Origin: Cognataquiflexum aquatile
GTDB taxonomy: Bacteria; Bacteroidota; Bacteroidia; Cytophagales; Cyclobacteriaceae
Reading direction: 5' to 3'
Assembly: GCF_003316845.1 (NCBI RefSeq)
Contig: NZ_QMIK01000008.1
Coordinates: forward strand, 164,602 to 228,601
Length of the DNA: 64,000 nt
Under the pieces are notes generated by a model. The model made no database searches. It saw only the letters and a program-made list of their open reading frames with translations, and had not been told where the DNA came from. Positions 1-8,196 of this stretch are shown here, in pieces. Position numbers and translations under genes: made by a program. The stretch's first letter is position 1, and the number at the start of each line of letters is the position of its first letter.

Positions 1-1166
1 AGATACTCCCGGGAAGTAAGGGAATCCAAACGGAGATTTCCCCAATCATAAAGGTCATTTTGAATGGCAAAGTTGAGTGCAATCGGTCCGAACTTCGTAC
101 TCCGATCGAGCTCATTAATTTGTACATCGGAGAGGAAAGTCTGATTCGTAATTTTAAAAGCTTTCCCCTCAAATTCCATTTCCGGTGCTAGGTAGATACT
201 GTTCAGTTGCTCAGGAAACCAATTTTTGCCATCCCAACGGTTCTTTTGTTGCAATTCAAAAAGTAGGTTTGTATCTGGGTCTGATGGTTTGATGACCATA
301 TTTTCCAAGGCATATTGCAAAGAGGAAATGTACATCAGTCCTTTACCCAATTGGTAGACTTTGCCTTCTATGGGTTGGTAGCTGATGATGTATGAAGTGC
401 CGATTTCATTTTGGATACTGTCTTCGAGGAAGTAATCGTATTTTCTCAATCCGTCATTGGAAAGTGGATTGACATAAGGGACTTCAAGGATTTTGATATG
501 GTCTGTGTAAAATGAAAAAGGCTGAAAACTGCTTGAAGCCATGGCCACTAGCGGGTTTTCTATGCCGGACATTTTGGAAGCTTTGACCGTTTCGTTCCTT
601 TTTCCCGGCTTTTTGAATACCACCTCGGAGAAGCTTTCAGTCATAAAAATGTGCCCTCCTTTGAGAAAATTTACTGTGGTATCATCCACTTCAGGCTGTT
701 CGTTAAGTCCATCCAAAGTCATGACCATTTTGTTGTAGCTGGTAAATCGATATGAATCAAGTTTGTCAGGATTATTCAGGTCTTTGTTGGCAATTGCTTT
801 TCGGATGATAGGTAAGGCAGGATTTTCACCGGCAAGGATTTGTACCTCGCCTAATTCAACAGCCATTGGAACCAAAAAAATATCCGGCCTTGATTTTAGT
901 GCTTGGAGGGTAATTTCTTGTGGAAAATATCCGACATGAGAAATGATCAAAACCTCATTGTCTACAAACGGATCCAGTCTAAACAAACCCCTCACATCTG
1001 TTGTCGTCCCCTTTCGTTCTTTTCCTTTTACCTGAATATTTACAAAAGGAATGGGTTGGTTTGTTTTTTGGTCGTAAACATGACCTGATAGCAAGGTTTG
1101 CCCAAAAATGGTTAAGGGAAATAAAAACAACAGGGTAATCCAAATTAGTATGTGGCTGATTTTCAT
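1..1166 (-). CDS. DUF5686/carboxypeptidase-like regulatory domain outer membrane protein (partial)
   Basis: Open reading frame that starts at an ATG at 1166-1164 and runs off the left edge, so the C-terminal part is missing; about 388 codons are visible. The protein begins with a signal peptide (MKISHILIWITLLFLF... ending IFGQ). It is followed by a CarboxypepD_reg-like beta-sandwich at about residues 25-105 (SGHVYDQKTNQPIPFVNIQV, then TDVRGLFRL). After that comes the segment ENPALPIIRKAIANKD at about residues 113-128, which is typical of the DUF5686 family. Full-length members have 800 or more residues and end in an outer membrane beta-barrel; that part lies outside the window. The function of the family is not established; a cell-envelope role is inferred. 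It is separate from the downstream genes on the same strand, since it is the last gene of this strand in view. Confidence 0.8.
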   Translation of the reverse strand, partial: MKISHILIWITLLFLFPLTIFGQTLLSGHVYDQKTNQPIPFVNIQVKGKERKGTTTDVRGLFRLDPFVDNEVLIISHVGYFPQEITLQALKSRPDIFLVPMAVELGEVQILAGENPALPIIRKAIANKDLNNPDKLDSYRFTSYNKMVMTLDGLNEQPEVDDTTVNFLKGGHIFMTESFSEVVFKKPGKRNETVKASKMSGIENPLVAMASSSFQPFSFYTDHIKILEVPYVNPLSNDGLRKYDYFLEDSIQNEIGTSYIISYQPIEGKVYQLGKGLMYISSLQYALENMVIKPSDPDTNLLFELQQKNRWDGKNWFPEQLNSIYLAPEMEFEGKAFKITNQTFLSDVQINELDRSTKFGPIALNFAIQNDLYDWGNLRLDSLTSREY

Positions 1167-1239
1167 AGATTGAATCTCTAAACTAATTCTTTTACCTGTC
1201 TCTGTTTAAAATGTTTTCAGATTTACACCAAAGCAGGTT

Positions 1240-2004
1240 TTAAGTGACCGAAATAGAAGTTTTGGAGGCTTTGTCCAGTTGGTCCATAATTTCAGGAACT
1301 GCTTTCCACTCGGCCAATCCTATCAGCCAAACCCACAGCCTAAGCTTGATTCCGGGATTGATTAGGCCTTTGGCCAATAAGGTGATGGCTTTGTCCCTTT
1401 TCTGTATAGCTTCGATTTTGTCAGCGGCAGCTTGGTATTTCCCGGCAAATTTCCAGGCACCGTCCCGGGCGAGTTTGATGCTGAAGTTTACCAGGATTTC
1501 TTCTTTACCTTTCGCAAACCGGATCAAGGTTTTGAAAAACGGAGAAATAAAACCTATGTTATCCTTGACACCATCTACCAATTCTGCCAGCACAGCATTG
1601 ATTTTGTTGAAATCGTTTTGAAGGGATGTTAGGTCATGTCCGTCTATGGTTTCCACCGCAGCAATTCCCAGATCAAGGTTGATGTGGGCATTGATTCCGA
1701 GAAGAAGATGCTGGAGGACGAGGTGTTTGGTAGAATTGGCTGCCTCAAATGCATGCGCCCAACTTGCGGTAGGTTTTTGGCCTGACTGAAAAGCATCATA
1801 AGCATCAATAAACCGTTTTGCAAACATCACGTCGAGTTTTTCCATTCTTGGATTGTCCTCAAATTCTGAGTTGAGGATTCCGTTTTTGATCCGGATGGTA
1901 ACCTGTCGGTACAAAATGGCAAAATATCCTATCCTGCTGCTTTTGGACCTGCACTCAGCGACAATTTGGTCCATGCGTAAGATTACCTGATCGATTGTTT
2001 CCAT
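1240..2004 (-). CDS. DUF5995 family protein
   Basis: 254 residues, no signal peptide or membrane segment. The family signature is visible: RMEKLDVMFAKRF at residues 53-65, then LQHLLLGINAHINLDLGIAA at 97-116, then DFNKINAVLAELVD at 131-144. These conserved His, Asn and Asp residues in a helical protein are the recognisable DUF5995 core, found in Bacteroidota and Actinobacteria. No biochemical role is known. The gene starts at the base directly following the stop of the VIT1/CCC1 gene, so the two are almost certainly co-transcribed and perhaps translationally coupled. The pairing could mean a role in metal handling, but this is only inference from position. Confidence 0.75.
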   Translation of the reverse strand: METIDQVILRMDQIVAECRSKSSRIGYFAILYRQVTIRIKNGILNSEFEDNPRMEKLDVMFAKRFIDAYDAFQSGQKPTASWAHAFEAANSTKHLVLQHLLLGINAHINLDLGIAAVETIDGHDLTSLQNDFNKINAVLAELVDGVKDNIGFISPFFKTLIRFAKGKEEILVNFSIKLARDGAWKFAGKYQAAADKIEAIQKRDKAITLLAKGLINPGIKLRLWVWLIGLAEWKAVPEIMDQLDKASKTSISVT

Positions 2005-2736
2005 TTAAAATTTTGTGAGAATTGATTCCAAAAAGTCACCTACAAAATAAGCCACCAATGCAGCAAGAAAGCCCAATAACAATGTTTCTGAAATACTTTT
2101 GAGCGTGTTGGTCTGATTGACAAAACTCTTCAGCCAACCCACGACCAAGAATGCCAGACCCGTAAATAAACTTGTCCAGAAAAAGAGGTCAATATCAGTT
2201 TTCCAAATCAAATCATATACATAAACTATCAAAGGGATAAGTCCTATCAAAATGAAGGAGGCAAGAGTGGCCAATCCGATTTTGAAAGGGCTTTTGGAAT
2301 CCTCCATCATGTTGAGTTCATCTTTCATCATCTCATTTACCCACCTGTCTTTGTCAGACACGATGACGTCGACCACTTTCTCCAGCAATTCACCCTCAAA
2401 ACCTTTTGCTTGGTATATCTCGACGATTTCCTGCCTTTCTTTGTCAGGGATATTTTCGACTTCCCAATATTCAATATTGCGGTGCTTATTATAATTTTCT
2501 TTTTCTGATTTTGCGGAAAGGTAAGCGCCAACAGACATCGAAAATCCATCGGCAAGGAGATTGGCAAATCCCAAAATGATGATGATCGAAGCATCCAGAT
2601 CCGCCCCAACGGCACCTGCGACCACAGCAAAAGTTGTCACCGCGCCATCGATTCCTCCGTAGACAAATTCACGGAGGTAATTTTGGATGTTTCCTGCAAA
2701 ACTGATTTCCTTATGAATTTTGGCTTCTTGCATCAT
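2005..2736 (-). CDS. VIT1/CCC1 family iron/manganese transporter
   Basis: 243 residues. The VIT1/CCC1 hallmark is the first membrane helix YGGIDGAVTTFAVVAG (about 26-41), followed by a second helix with GFANLLADGFSMSVGAYLSAKSE (56-78). A charged cytosolic loop lies at about 79-150 and is rich in Glu and Asp, matching the metal-binding domain of plant and yeast homologues. Three further helices fill about 153-240. Family members move Fe2+ or Mn2+ across membranes by proton antiport. In bacteria such proteins are expected in the inner membrane, exporting excess metal. The start is MMQEA; the second Met is equally possible. It lies 66 bp downstream of the dipeptidase gene and abuts the DUF5995 gene. 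Confidence 0.85.
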   Translation of the reverse strand: MMQEAKIHKEISFAGNIQNYLREFVYGGIDGAVTTFAVVAGAVGADLDASIIIILGFANLLADGFSMSVGAYLSAKSEKENYNKHRNIEYWEVENIPDKERQEIVEIYQAKGFEGELLEKVVDVIVSDKDRWVNEMMKDELNMMEDSKSPFKIGLATLASFILIGLIPLIVYVYDLIWKTDIDLFFWTSLFTGLAFLVVGWLKSFVNQTNTLKSISETLLLGFLAALVAYFVGDFLESILTKF

Positions 2737-2802
2737 ATTGTTTCAAACAACATCCATTCATGGATTTTTTCTTTCTCAGACATTGACCAAAAGCAATGAA
2801 AA

Positions 2803-3963
2803 TTACAGGTTTTCCATCAAAAATCTTTTCACATTCTCTCCCATGATGGCTTTGATTTCGTCATCAGAAAAACCCTCTTTCATCAGGGCCTCGACGATGA
2901 TGGGCAGGCCTGTGATATCAAAAGGCACACCCACACTGCCGTCATAATCCGACCCAAGGGCCACATGCTCGATTCCGACAAGGTTTTTGACTCGCTTCAT
3001 GCAGGCCACGATTCCTTTGATTTCATCTTCTCCTACGGCCATGTCAAAAAAGGCAATTCCGATAATCCCTCCCTTGGCTGCCAGCCTTCGGATCTGATCA
3101 TCGGAAAGATTTCGGGGAGAATTGAGTACTGCCCGGATACCGGTATGGGAAACCATCACCGGCTTGGTAGAAAGAGCCAATACATCGTCAAACATCTTTG
3201 GCGAAGCATGTGCCAAATCAATGATCATGTTCAGTTCATTCATCCTTTTGACTACGGCTATGCCAAAATCGGTCAGGCCTTCCCCACTCATACCATGCGC
3301 AGAGCCACCGAGTTCATTGTCAAAAAAGTGGGATGGCCCGATAAGCCTGACTCCTGCCTCATAAGCTTTGTCCAGGTTTTCTATTTTTCCTTCCAGGGCA
3401 TGACCTCCTTCGATTCCCAATAGCCCCCCAATGATGTTTTTGTCTGTTTTTCTGGATTCTGCAAGTTGCTGAACATCCTCTTTTGACTTGATGACCAGGA
3501 ATTGCCCATCGAAACCATCAGAAAATTCCTGTAGTAAGGCAGATTGGTATAGCGTCCGCTTCATCAGGCTAAACCAGTTGGATACAGGCCTGCCTTGGGC
3601 GATATTGAGTAGGGTGATGTTGTCGGTGGCATCGGAAGTGTTGGCTTCCATATTTTGTCCTTTGGGAGATTTGGAGACAACGGTAAATACCTGCATTGCT
3701 ACATTCCCTTCCTGCATTCTCGGGAAATCCACATGTCCATGTTCAGACTTCTTGGTCAAGTCTCTTCCCCAAAGCAAAGCATCGCAATGCAGGTCTGCGA
3801 CAAACTCGAAGGAATTGAAAAGTGCCAAAGCTTCGGGTGAGACTTTGTAGGGTGGGAGGGATTTGACAGGATTCCCGTCTTTTTCTATAATTCCCGGTAC
3901 GACCATCGTTGCAATCCAATAGATTAAAAAAAGGCTTATAAATGCAACAAGTGCCTGCTTCAT
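2803..3963 (-). CDS. Membrane dipeptidase (peptidase family M19)
   Basis: 386 residues from the ATG at 3963-3961. This start is preferred to a far upstream one at 4101 because it puts a hydrophobic signal anchor (QALVAFISLFLIYWIATMVV, residues 3-22) at the N-terminus. Residues matching the binuclear zinc site of renal-dipeptidase-like enzymes are visible: H59-x-D61 (LHCDAL), E185 (GIEGGH), H252 (DLAHAS), H273 (VSHTG) and D339 (GSDYDG). The enzyme should cleave dipeptides, possibly including D-amino acid or peptidoglycan-derived ones, outside the inner membrane. Homologues in Bacteroidota are often encoded as single genes; here the VIT1/CCC1 gene follows after 66 bp. Confidence 0.88.
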   Translation of the reverse strand: MKQALVAFISLFLIYWIATMVVPGIIEKDGNPVKSLPPYKVSPEALALFNSFEFVADLHCDALLWGRDLTKKSEHGHVDFPRMQEGNVAMQVFTVVSKSPKGQNMEANTSDATDNITLLNIAQGRPVSNWFSLMKRTLYQSALLQEFSDGFDGQFLVIKSKEDVQQLAESRKTDKNIIGGLLGIEGGHALEGKIENLDKAYEAGVRLIGPSHFFDNELGGSAHGMSGEGLTDFGIAVVKRMNELNMIIDLAHASPKMFDDVLALSTKPVMVSHTGIRAVLNSPRNLSDDQIRRLAAKGGIIGIAFFDMAVGEDEIKGIVACMKRVKNLVGIEHVALGSDYDGSVGVPFDITGLPIIVEALMKEGFSDDEIKAIMGENVKRFLMENL

Positions 3964-4074
3964 GGGTATAGGTGGTTTGGCTATTAAGATAAGCAAAAAA
4001 TGAAATATGATTATCCGCTGCTTAGCCGCTAACTCGAAATTTAATAAAAAAGCTACGGTTAATCTGAAAAGTCC

Positions 4075-4132
4075 ACGGTTGACAGACCATAGCCTGGCCA
4101 ATGGATCTTCGATCCGAGTTTTATAGGGTTAG
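4075..4132. repeat. Dispersed intergenic repeat (GACCATAG / GATCCGAG type)
   Basis: Contains cagaccatagcc, then the hairpin-forming ggatcttcgatcc and gagttttata. Close relatives with the same order of elements are at 4628-4705 and 46375-46440, and the first half alone is at 13306-13345 and 53915-53955. It lies between the dipeptidase and DUF779 genes, outside any supported reading frame. Confidence 0.55.
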
Positions 4133-4191
4133 TAGTATGAAATCAGAATTAAAAAAAATAAATTACAGGCGAAAGGTATTTTTTCAGCCGG

Positions 4192-4599
4192 TCAGTTTTC
4201 CTCCAAAACCTCCTCCCCGGTTTTGGTCAGGATTAGGTTTTCAAATTCTTCCATGGTGAACAGCCTTGACCTGATCAAAAAACGGATTCCCATGGGTATT
4301 TCAATCGAAAAACTGCTGCCTCTTCCCGGTGTCACGTCCAAGGTAAGTTCGGTATGCTTCCAGTATTCAAATTGGTCGGCACTCATAAAAAAATCGCAGC
4401 CATAGACTTTTCCCATCCAAATGTCATTGGTACCAACTTTAAAATCACCCTTTTCGAAGCACATCGGCGATGAACCGTCACAGCAGCCTCCGCTTTGGTG
4501 AAACATCAAGTCTGTTCCAAAGCGTTTTCTCAAAGTATCTACCACATCCATTGCCGCTTCTGTGATCAAGACTCTTGGTAGGTTGGTCGCTTGTGTCAT
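4192..4599 (-). CDS. DUF779 domain protein, aldehyde-dehydrogenase associated
   Basis: 135 residues, no signal peptide. The DUF779 signature is present: FHQSGGCCDGSSPMC at about residues 33-47 (a cluster of three Cys), followed by GDFKVGTNDIWMG, a segment FFMSADQFEYWKHT, and a C-terminal GRGSSFSIEIPMGIRFLIRSR. DUF779 proteins are nearly always encoded beside ExaC/AldA-type acetaldehyde dehydrogenases. Here that gene lies immediately upstream on the same strand, 245 bp away. Their function is unproven; the conserved Cys cluster suggests metal or thiol chemistry. A terminator-like hairpin and two repeats separate it from the dehydrogenase gene, so it may be transcribed partly on its own. Confidence 0.88.
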   Translation of the reverse strand: MTQATNLPRVLITEAAMDVVDTLRKRFGTDLMFHQSGGCCDGSSPMCFEKGDFKVGTNDIWMGKVYGCDFFMSADQFEYWKHTELTLDVTPGRGSSFSIEIPMGIRFLIRSRLFTMEEFENLILTKTGEEVLEEN

Positions 4600-4627
4600 G
4601 GTTTTTTGGTTTTATTTTTAAAGCTAC

Positions 4628-4705
4628 TTTGACCATAGACGACGGTCCACAGTCCACAGCCGCTACAAATGCACTTCGATCCGAGTCTTATATGGCTGGC
4701 GGCAA
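4628..4705. repeat. Dispersed intergenic repeat (GACCATAG / GATCCGAG type)
   Basis: Carries gaccatagacgacggtcc, cacagtccacag and cttcgatccgagtcttatat, the same elements in the same order as at 4075-4132. It sits directly upstream of the DUF779 gene, which may therefore use promoter sequence next to or inside it. Confidence 0.55.
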
Positions 4706-4741
4706 GGAACCACATAATTATCTATAATAATTATTTTTTGT

Positions 4742-4780
4742 AAAAAATGAGAAGTTTCCTCCATTCAAAGGAAACCTCTC
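4742..4780 (-). terminator. Rho-independent terminator after the aldehyde dehydrogenase gene
   Basis: On the minus strand a 12-bp stem (GAGAGGTTTCCT / AGGAAACTTCTC, one G-T wobble) with an 8-base loop is followed by ATTTTTTAC. Arms are 4749-4760 and 4769-4780 and the T-run is 4742-4747. It lies 65 bp beyond the stop codon of the dehydrogenase gene. Confidence 0.7.
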
Positions 4781-4841
4781 AAATCTCAAATCTCACGTCT
4801 CACGTCTCAAATCTCACGTCTCAAATCTCATGTCTCACATC
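4776..4841. repeat. Degenerate ~10-bp tandem repeat
   Basis: About seven imperfect copies of a 7-10 bp unit (ctcaaat, ctcacgt, ctcatgt) run without interruption up to the end of the aldehyde dehydrogenase gene. No reading frame is supported. Confidence 0.65.
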
Positions 4842-4844
4842 TTT

Positions 4845-6371
4845 TTAAAAGAAGCCGAGTTTTTTCTTATCGTAAGAAATCAGCATGTTTTTGGTCTGAC
4901 GGTAATGGTTGAGCATCATCAAGTGGTTCTCTCTTCCAAAACCTGATTTTTTGTACCCTCCAAATGGTGCATGTGCCGGATAAGCATGGTAGCAATTCAC
5001 CCAAACCCGTCCTGCAAGTATCGCTCTTGGTACCTGATACAATTCATGGGCATCTCGAGACCAAAGTCCTGCACCCAATCCATACATGGTGTCATTGGCG
5101 ATGGCAATAGCTTCCTCTGTCGTTTTGAAAGTAGTCACGGAGACCACGGGCCCGAAAATTTCCTCCTGGAAAATCCTCATTTTGTTATGGCCCTTGAAAA
5201 TCGTCGGCTGGATATAGTAGCCGTTTTCCAATCCCGAATTCAGTGACGCTTTGTCACCACCACAAAGTGCTTCTGCACCTTCCTGCTTTCCGATATCTAG
5301 ATAGGATAGGATTTTTTCGAACTGATCATTTGAAGCCTGCGCGCCCATCATGGTATCTTCAGCGAGAGGATGTCCCATTTTGATGGCTTTGGTGCGGGCG
5401 ATCACCCTTTCCATAAACACATCATAGATGTCCTCATGGACCAGAATTCTGGAAGGGCAGGTACAGACTTCACCTTGGTTCAAGGCAAACAAAACAGCGC
5501 CTTCCACGGCTTTGTCAAAGAAATCATCATCGGCATCAGCCACTGATTTCATAAAGATATTGGGCGATTTTCCGCCAAGCTCCATGGTGACAGGAACAAG
5601 ATTTTCGGAAGCATATTGCATGATCAACCGACCTGTGGTCGTCTCTCCTGTGAAGGAAACTTTGGCAACTCTATTTGAAGAAGCAAGAGGTTTCCCTGCC
5701 TCTACTCCAAATCCGGTTACGACATTCAATACTCCCGGGGGCAATATATCCCCGATCAGTTCCATAAGGACCATGATGCTTGTTGGGGTTTGTTCGGCAG
5801 GCTTCACGACCGTGCAGCAACCGGCAGCAAGTGCAGGGGCGATTTTCCATGTCGCCATCAAGAGAGGAAAATTCCATGGAATGATCTGTGCCACGACGCC
5901 AAGCGGTTCATGAAGCGCGATGCTGACAGTATGCTCGTCATGTTCGGAGATGGTGCTTTCGTCAGCCCTGATCACGCCTGCAAAATACCTGAAATGGTCA
6001 ATCACAAGCGGCAAATCCGCTGCCCTTGTTTCCCTGAGTGCTTTTCCGTTGTCTATTGTTTCTATCCTTGCCAACATCTCAAGATTCTCTTCGATGACAT
6101 CGGCTATTTTATTCAATAATTTGCTTCTTACAGCTACTGAAGTTTTGGACCAAGAGGGAAAAGCAGCATGTGCTGCGTCCAATGCTTTTTCGATATCGGC
6201 TTTGTTGCCTCTTGCAGCTTTTGAAAAAACCTTGCCATCGATCGGGGAAATGTTGTCGAAATATTCTCCCGAAGAAGGTGCTACCCACTTTCCACCGATA
6301 AAGTGGTCATACTTTTCTTTGATGTGAGGCCGCTCTACCGGCTTTGCCTCGGATAAGGTCAATGTTGTCAT
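4845..6371 (-). CDS. NAD-dependent aldehyde dehydrogenase, ExaC/AldA type
   Basis: 508 residues, the usual length for the family. It oxidises aldehydes (probably acetaldehyde or similar short ones) to carboxylic acids in the cytoplasm. Key features: N167 in IPWNFPL, K190 in VVKPAEQTP, the Rossmann motif FTGETTTG at 240-247, general base E264 in MELGGKSP, and catalytic C303 in [11 protein letters not shown]. The GEVCTCPSR variant is typical of the ExaC-like enzymes that pair with DUF779. The start [10 protein letters not shown] is the first Met and fits homologues. An AraC-type activator gene lies divergently 222 bp away, and the shared intergenic space contains imperfect dyads, so regulation of this gene by that AraC protein is likely. 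Confidence 0.93.
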   Translation of the reverse strand: MTTLTLSEAKPVERPHIKEKYDHFIGGKWVAPSSGEYFDNISPIDGKVFSKAARGNKADIEKALDAAHAAFPSWSKTSVAVRSKLLNKIADVIEENLEMLARIETIDNGKALRETRAADLPLVIDHFRYFAGVIRADESTISEHDEHTVSIALHEPLGVVAQIIPWNFPLLMATWKIAPALAAGCCTVVKPAEQTPTSIMVLMELIGDILPPGVLNVVTGFGVEAGKPLASSNRVAKVSFTGETTTGRLIMQYASENLVPVTMELGGKSPNIFMKSVADADDDFFDKAVEGAVLFALNQGEVCTCPSRILVHEDIYDVFMERVIARTKAIKMGHPLAEDTMMGAQASNDQFEKILSYLDIGKQEGAEALCGGDKASLNSGLENGYYIQPTIFKGHNKMRIFQEEIFGPVVSVTTFKTTEEAIAIANDTMYGLGAGLWSRDAHELYQVPRAILAGRVWVNCYHAYPAHAPFGGYKKSGFGRENHLMMLNHYRQTKNMLISYDKKKLGFF

Positions 6372-6541
6372 GATTTAGATTATTTTGGATTTATTCAAAT
6401 TTCCTCCATATTTTTTCCAAAAAATCCACCAATTCAATCAAGTCATCCACTTGGATTGATCATTTTGATTTATCTAAACAAATAGATCATCAAAAGAAGA
6501 GACAAGACATATCCAATTCTGTCGTTGTATGGAATGATTGC

Positions 6542-6572
6542 TTTTGTAAATCATTCTTAATTACTAACTTTA
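6542..6572 (+). promoter_or_regulatory. Candidate Bacteroidota promoter of the AraC-type gene
   Basis: TTTTG at 6542-6546 and TAACTTTA at 6565-6572, 18 bp apart, resemble the -33 TTTG and -7 TAnnTTTG elements of the primary sigma factor in this phylum, with one mismatch. The start codon is 22 bp downstream. An imperfect dyad (caatcaagt / acttggattg) lies about 80 bp upstream, in the space shared with the dehydrogenase gene. Confidence 0.45.
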
Positions 6573-6593
6573 ACATTACCCAAAATACCCAAA

Positions 6594-7514
6594 ATGCAAA
6601 ATAACTTTATCGCCGGTGTGCCTTGGAGAAAGGAAAAAGACCTGAAAACCCTTGTGGAAAACAGGACTACCTACACTTTGGACAACTGCGAACTCAATAT
6701 TTTTGAAACCCACCAAGAAGCAAAGAATGTCAACCTCAGTTTCGGAGATTTGGTATTGACTACTATGCTCAAGGGAAAAAAGGTCATGCATCTCTTCGAA
6801 AAACCGGGATTTGATTACCTGCCGGGTGAATCCGTGATTGTTCCTCCCAATGAAATGATGAAGATTGACTTTCCTGAGGCAAAATTTGACAACCCTACAC
6901 AATGTATTGCCCTGTCAATTTCCAAAGAAATGATAGAGAATACCTTCAACCTCCTCAATGAAAGGCTTCCCAACAAAGAAGTCACCAAAGATTGGGGTTT
7001 AGACCTTTCTTATTTTCACCTGATCAATACCCAAGACCTTTCAGAAATTATTAACAGATTTATCAGAATAGGGGTAAAGGAAAGGTCCAAAGAGAAAGAT
7101 TTGATTGCCTCTTTTGCCCTCAAGGAATTATTGATCCGCCTTACGCAGACACAAGCGAGGGACATGTTGGAAAAGACTTACAAAACACTGTCTTCCTCCA
7201 ACAGAATGGCATTTGTCATTGATTTTATCAAGACCAATATCCGTGAAAATCTAAATTTGGATGAACTCAGTGCAAAGGCCTGTATGAGTAAGGCCCATTT
7301 TTCTAGAACTTTCAAAACAGAACTCGGCCTTTCCCCCATGGAGTATATCCTGAAGGAAAGACTCAAACTTGCCAAACACTATCTACAAATTGCAAATTAT
7401 CAGATCCAGGAAGTATGTTTCATGTCCGGTTTCAACAATATCACTTACTTTATCCGGGCATTCAAAAGTGAATTTGGTGTTACGCCGAAGGTTTTTCAGT
7501 TAACAAAGAAATAA
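6594..7514 (+). CDS. AraC family transcriptional regulator
   Basis: 306 residues. The N-terminal part (about 20-180) is a cupin-like AraC_N ligand-binding region. The C-terminal part (about 203-303) has two helix-turn-helix motifs: LDELSAKACMSKAHFSRTFK for the first, and IQEVCFMSGFNNITYFIRAFKSEFGVTP for the second with the classical AraC end. The gene is divergent from the ExaC-type aldehyde dehydrogenase; such regulators commonly activate the neighbouring dehydrogenase in response to an aldehyde or alcohol signal, which is inference here. No overlap or coupling with downstream genes; a long AT-rich gap follows. Confidence 0.9.
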   Translation: MQNNFIAGVPWRKEKDLKTLVENRTTYTLDNCELNIFETHQEAKNVNLSFGDLVLTTMLKGKKVMHLFEKPGFDYLPGESVIVPPNEMMKIDFPEAKFDNPTQCIALSISKEMIENTFNLLNERLPNKEVTKDWGLDLSYFHLINTQDLSEIINRFIRIGVKERSKEKDLIASFALKELLIRLTQTQARDMLEKTYKTLSSSNRMAFVIDFIKTNIRENLNLDELSAKACMSKAHFSRTFKTELGLSPMEYILKERLKLAKHYLQIANYQIQEVCFMSGFNNITYFIRAFKSEFGVTPKVFQLTKK

Positions 7515-8106
7515 CCAAACATCCTTTGGATATTCAAAAATTGTTAAAAAATATTTTATGGTTTTTATGGTCTTTTGATATGCTTTTGTTAAGTTTAAAA
7601 AATTTTGGTAGCGAAAAAACTTTAAAAGTTTACCATTTACCAAAGTTTATACGGCTGTAGTCAGTTACAAATAAACCCACACTTGGAGTCTTTTACAGAG
7701 ACTCCTTTTTTTATGCCTAAATTTTTAACCTGTTTTTTAATATTTTACAAAAAATTTCAAAAATATGGTTTAAAAATAAACCTTTTTTTCATTTTTCAAT
7801 ATTTTTATTTATTGCCCATCGTTATAAATACCCGACATTAAGAAATTGAGATATAATTTTCTGTATTTCAGGTGAAATTTGAAGCAGACCACATAAAATT
7901 CCTCAAAATAGGTATCCAACACATAAATAAATGGTAAATACCAGTAAATGGGCATCATTTGAGGTTTCAATTATTTATGTTGCCAATGATTGTCCTGCCA
8001 CCATCTTGTCTACTGATCCGCAACAGTTTTTTCAACTTCCGGAAAAAAAGAAGAGTAACCTTGAAGCCCCTTCTTTCTTTCTTCAAAATAAAAACTGTTT
8101 AAACTT
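7515..8106. other. AT-rich gap without a supported gene
   Basis: Very AT-rich stretch. The only frame of note, 7931-8122, has no recognisable features, ends inside the operator array and looks spurious. A terminator hairpin at 7685-7712 sits 170 bp after the AraC gene, preceded by the perfect palindrome aaacttTAAaagttt near 7617-7631. Either the AraC transcript has a long 3' end or a small untranslated RNA ends here. Confidence 0.5.
7685..7712 (+). terminator. Rho-independent terminator
   Basis: Stem GGAGTCT / AGACTCC (7685-7691 and 7699-7705), a 7-base loop, then seven T. It is 170 bp downstream of the AraC-type gene. Confidence 0.7.
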
Positions 8107-8145
8107 TTTAAGTGCTATTTAAGTTTTCCTTAAGCCAATCTTAAG
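8107..8145 (+). promoter_or_regulatory. Operator array: four YTTAAG half-sites with 11-bp period
   Basis: TTTAAG (8107-8112), TTTAAG (8118-8123), CTTAAG (8129-8134) and CTTAAG (8140-8145), each separated by exactly 5 bases. This is the geometry of direct-repeat sites bound by OmpR/PhoB-type response regulators, and it matches the PmrA box format YTTAAK-N5-YTTAAK. The array ends just before TTTG at 8146-8149 and a weak -7 candidate (TAGTTTCT, 8169-8176), so an activator bound here would touch the -33 region. The GT2 gene starts at 8197. A three-copy array of the same design is at 13533-13560. Confidence 0.7.
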
Positions 8146-8196
8146 TTTGTAGCCCGAATTTTGTCCTATAGTTTCTGGGAAAAAAAATTTTTAAAG

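Noticed and set aside
7931..8122. 63-codon frame in the gap before the GT2 gene
   Set aside because: It runs into the YTTAAG array, has no recognisable features and lies in AT-rich DNA where open frames are common by chance.
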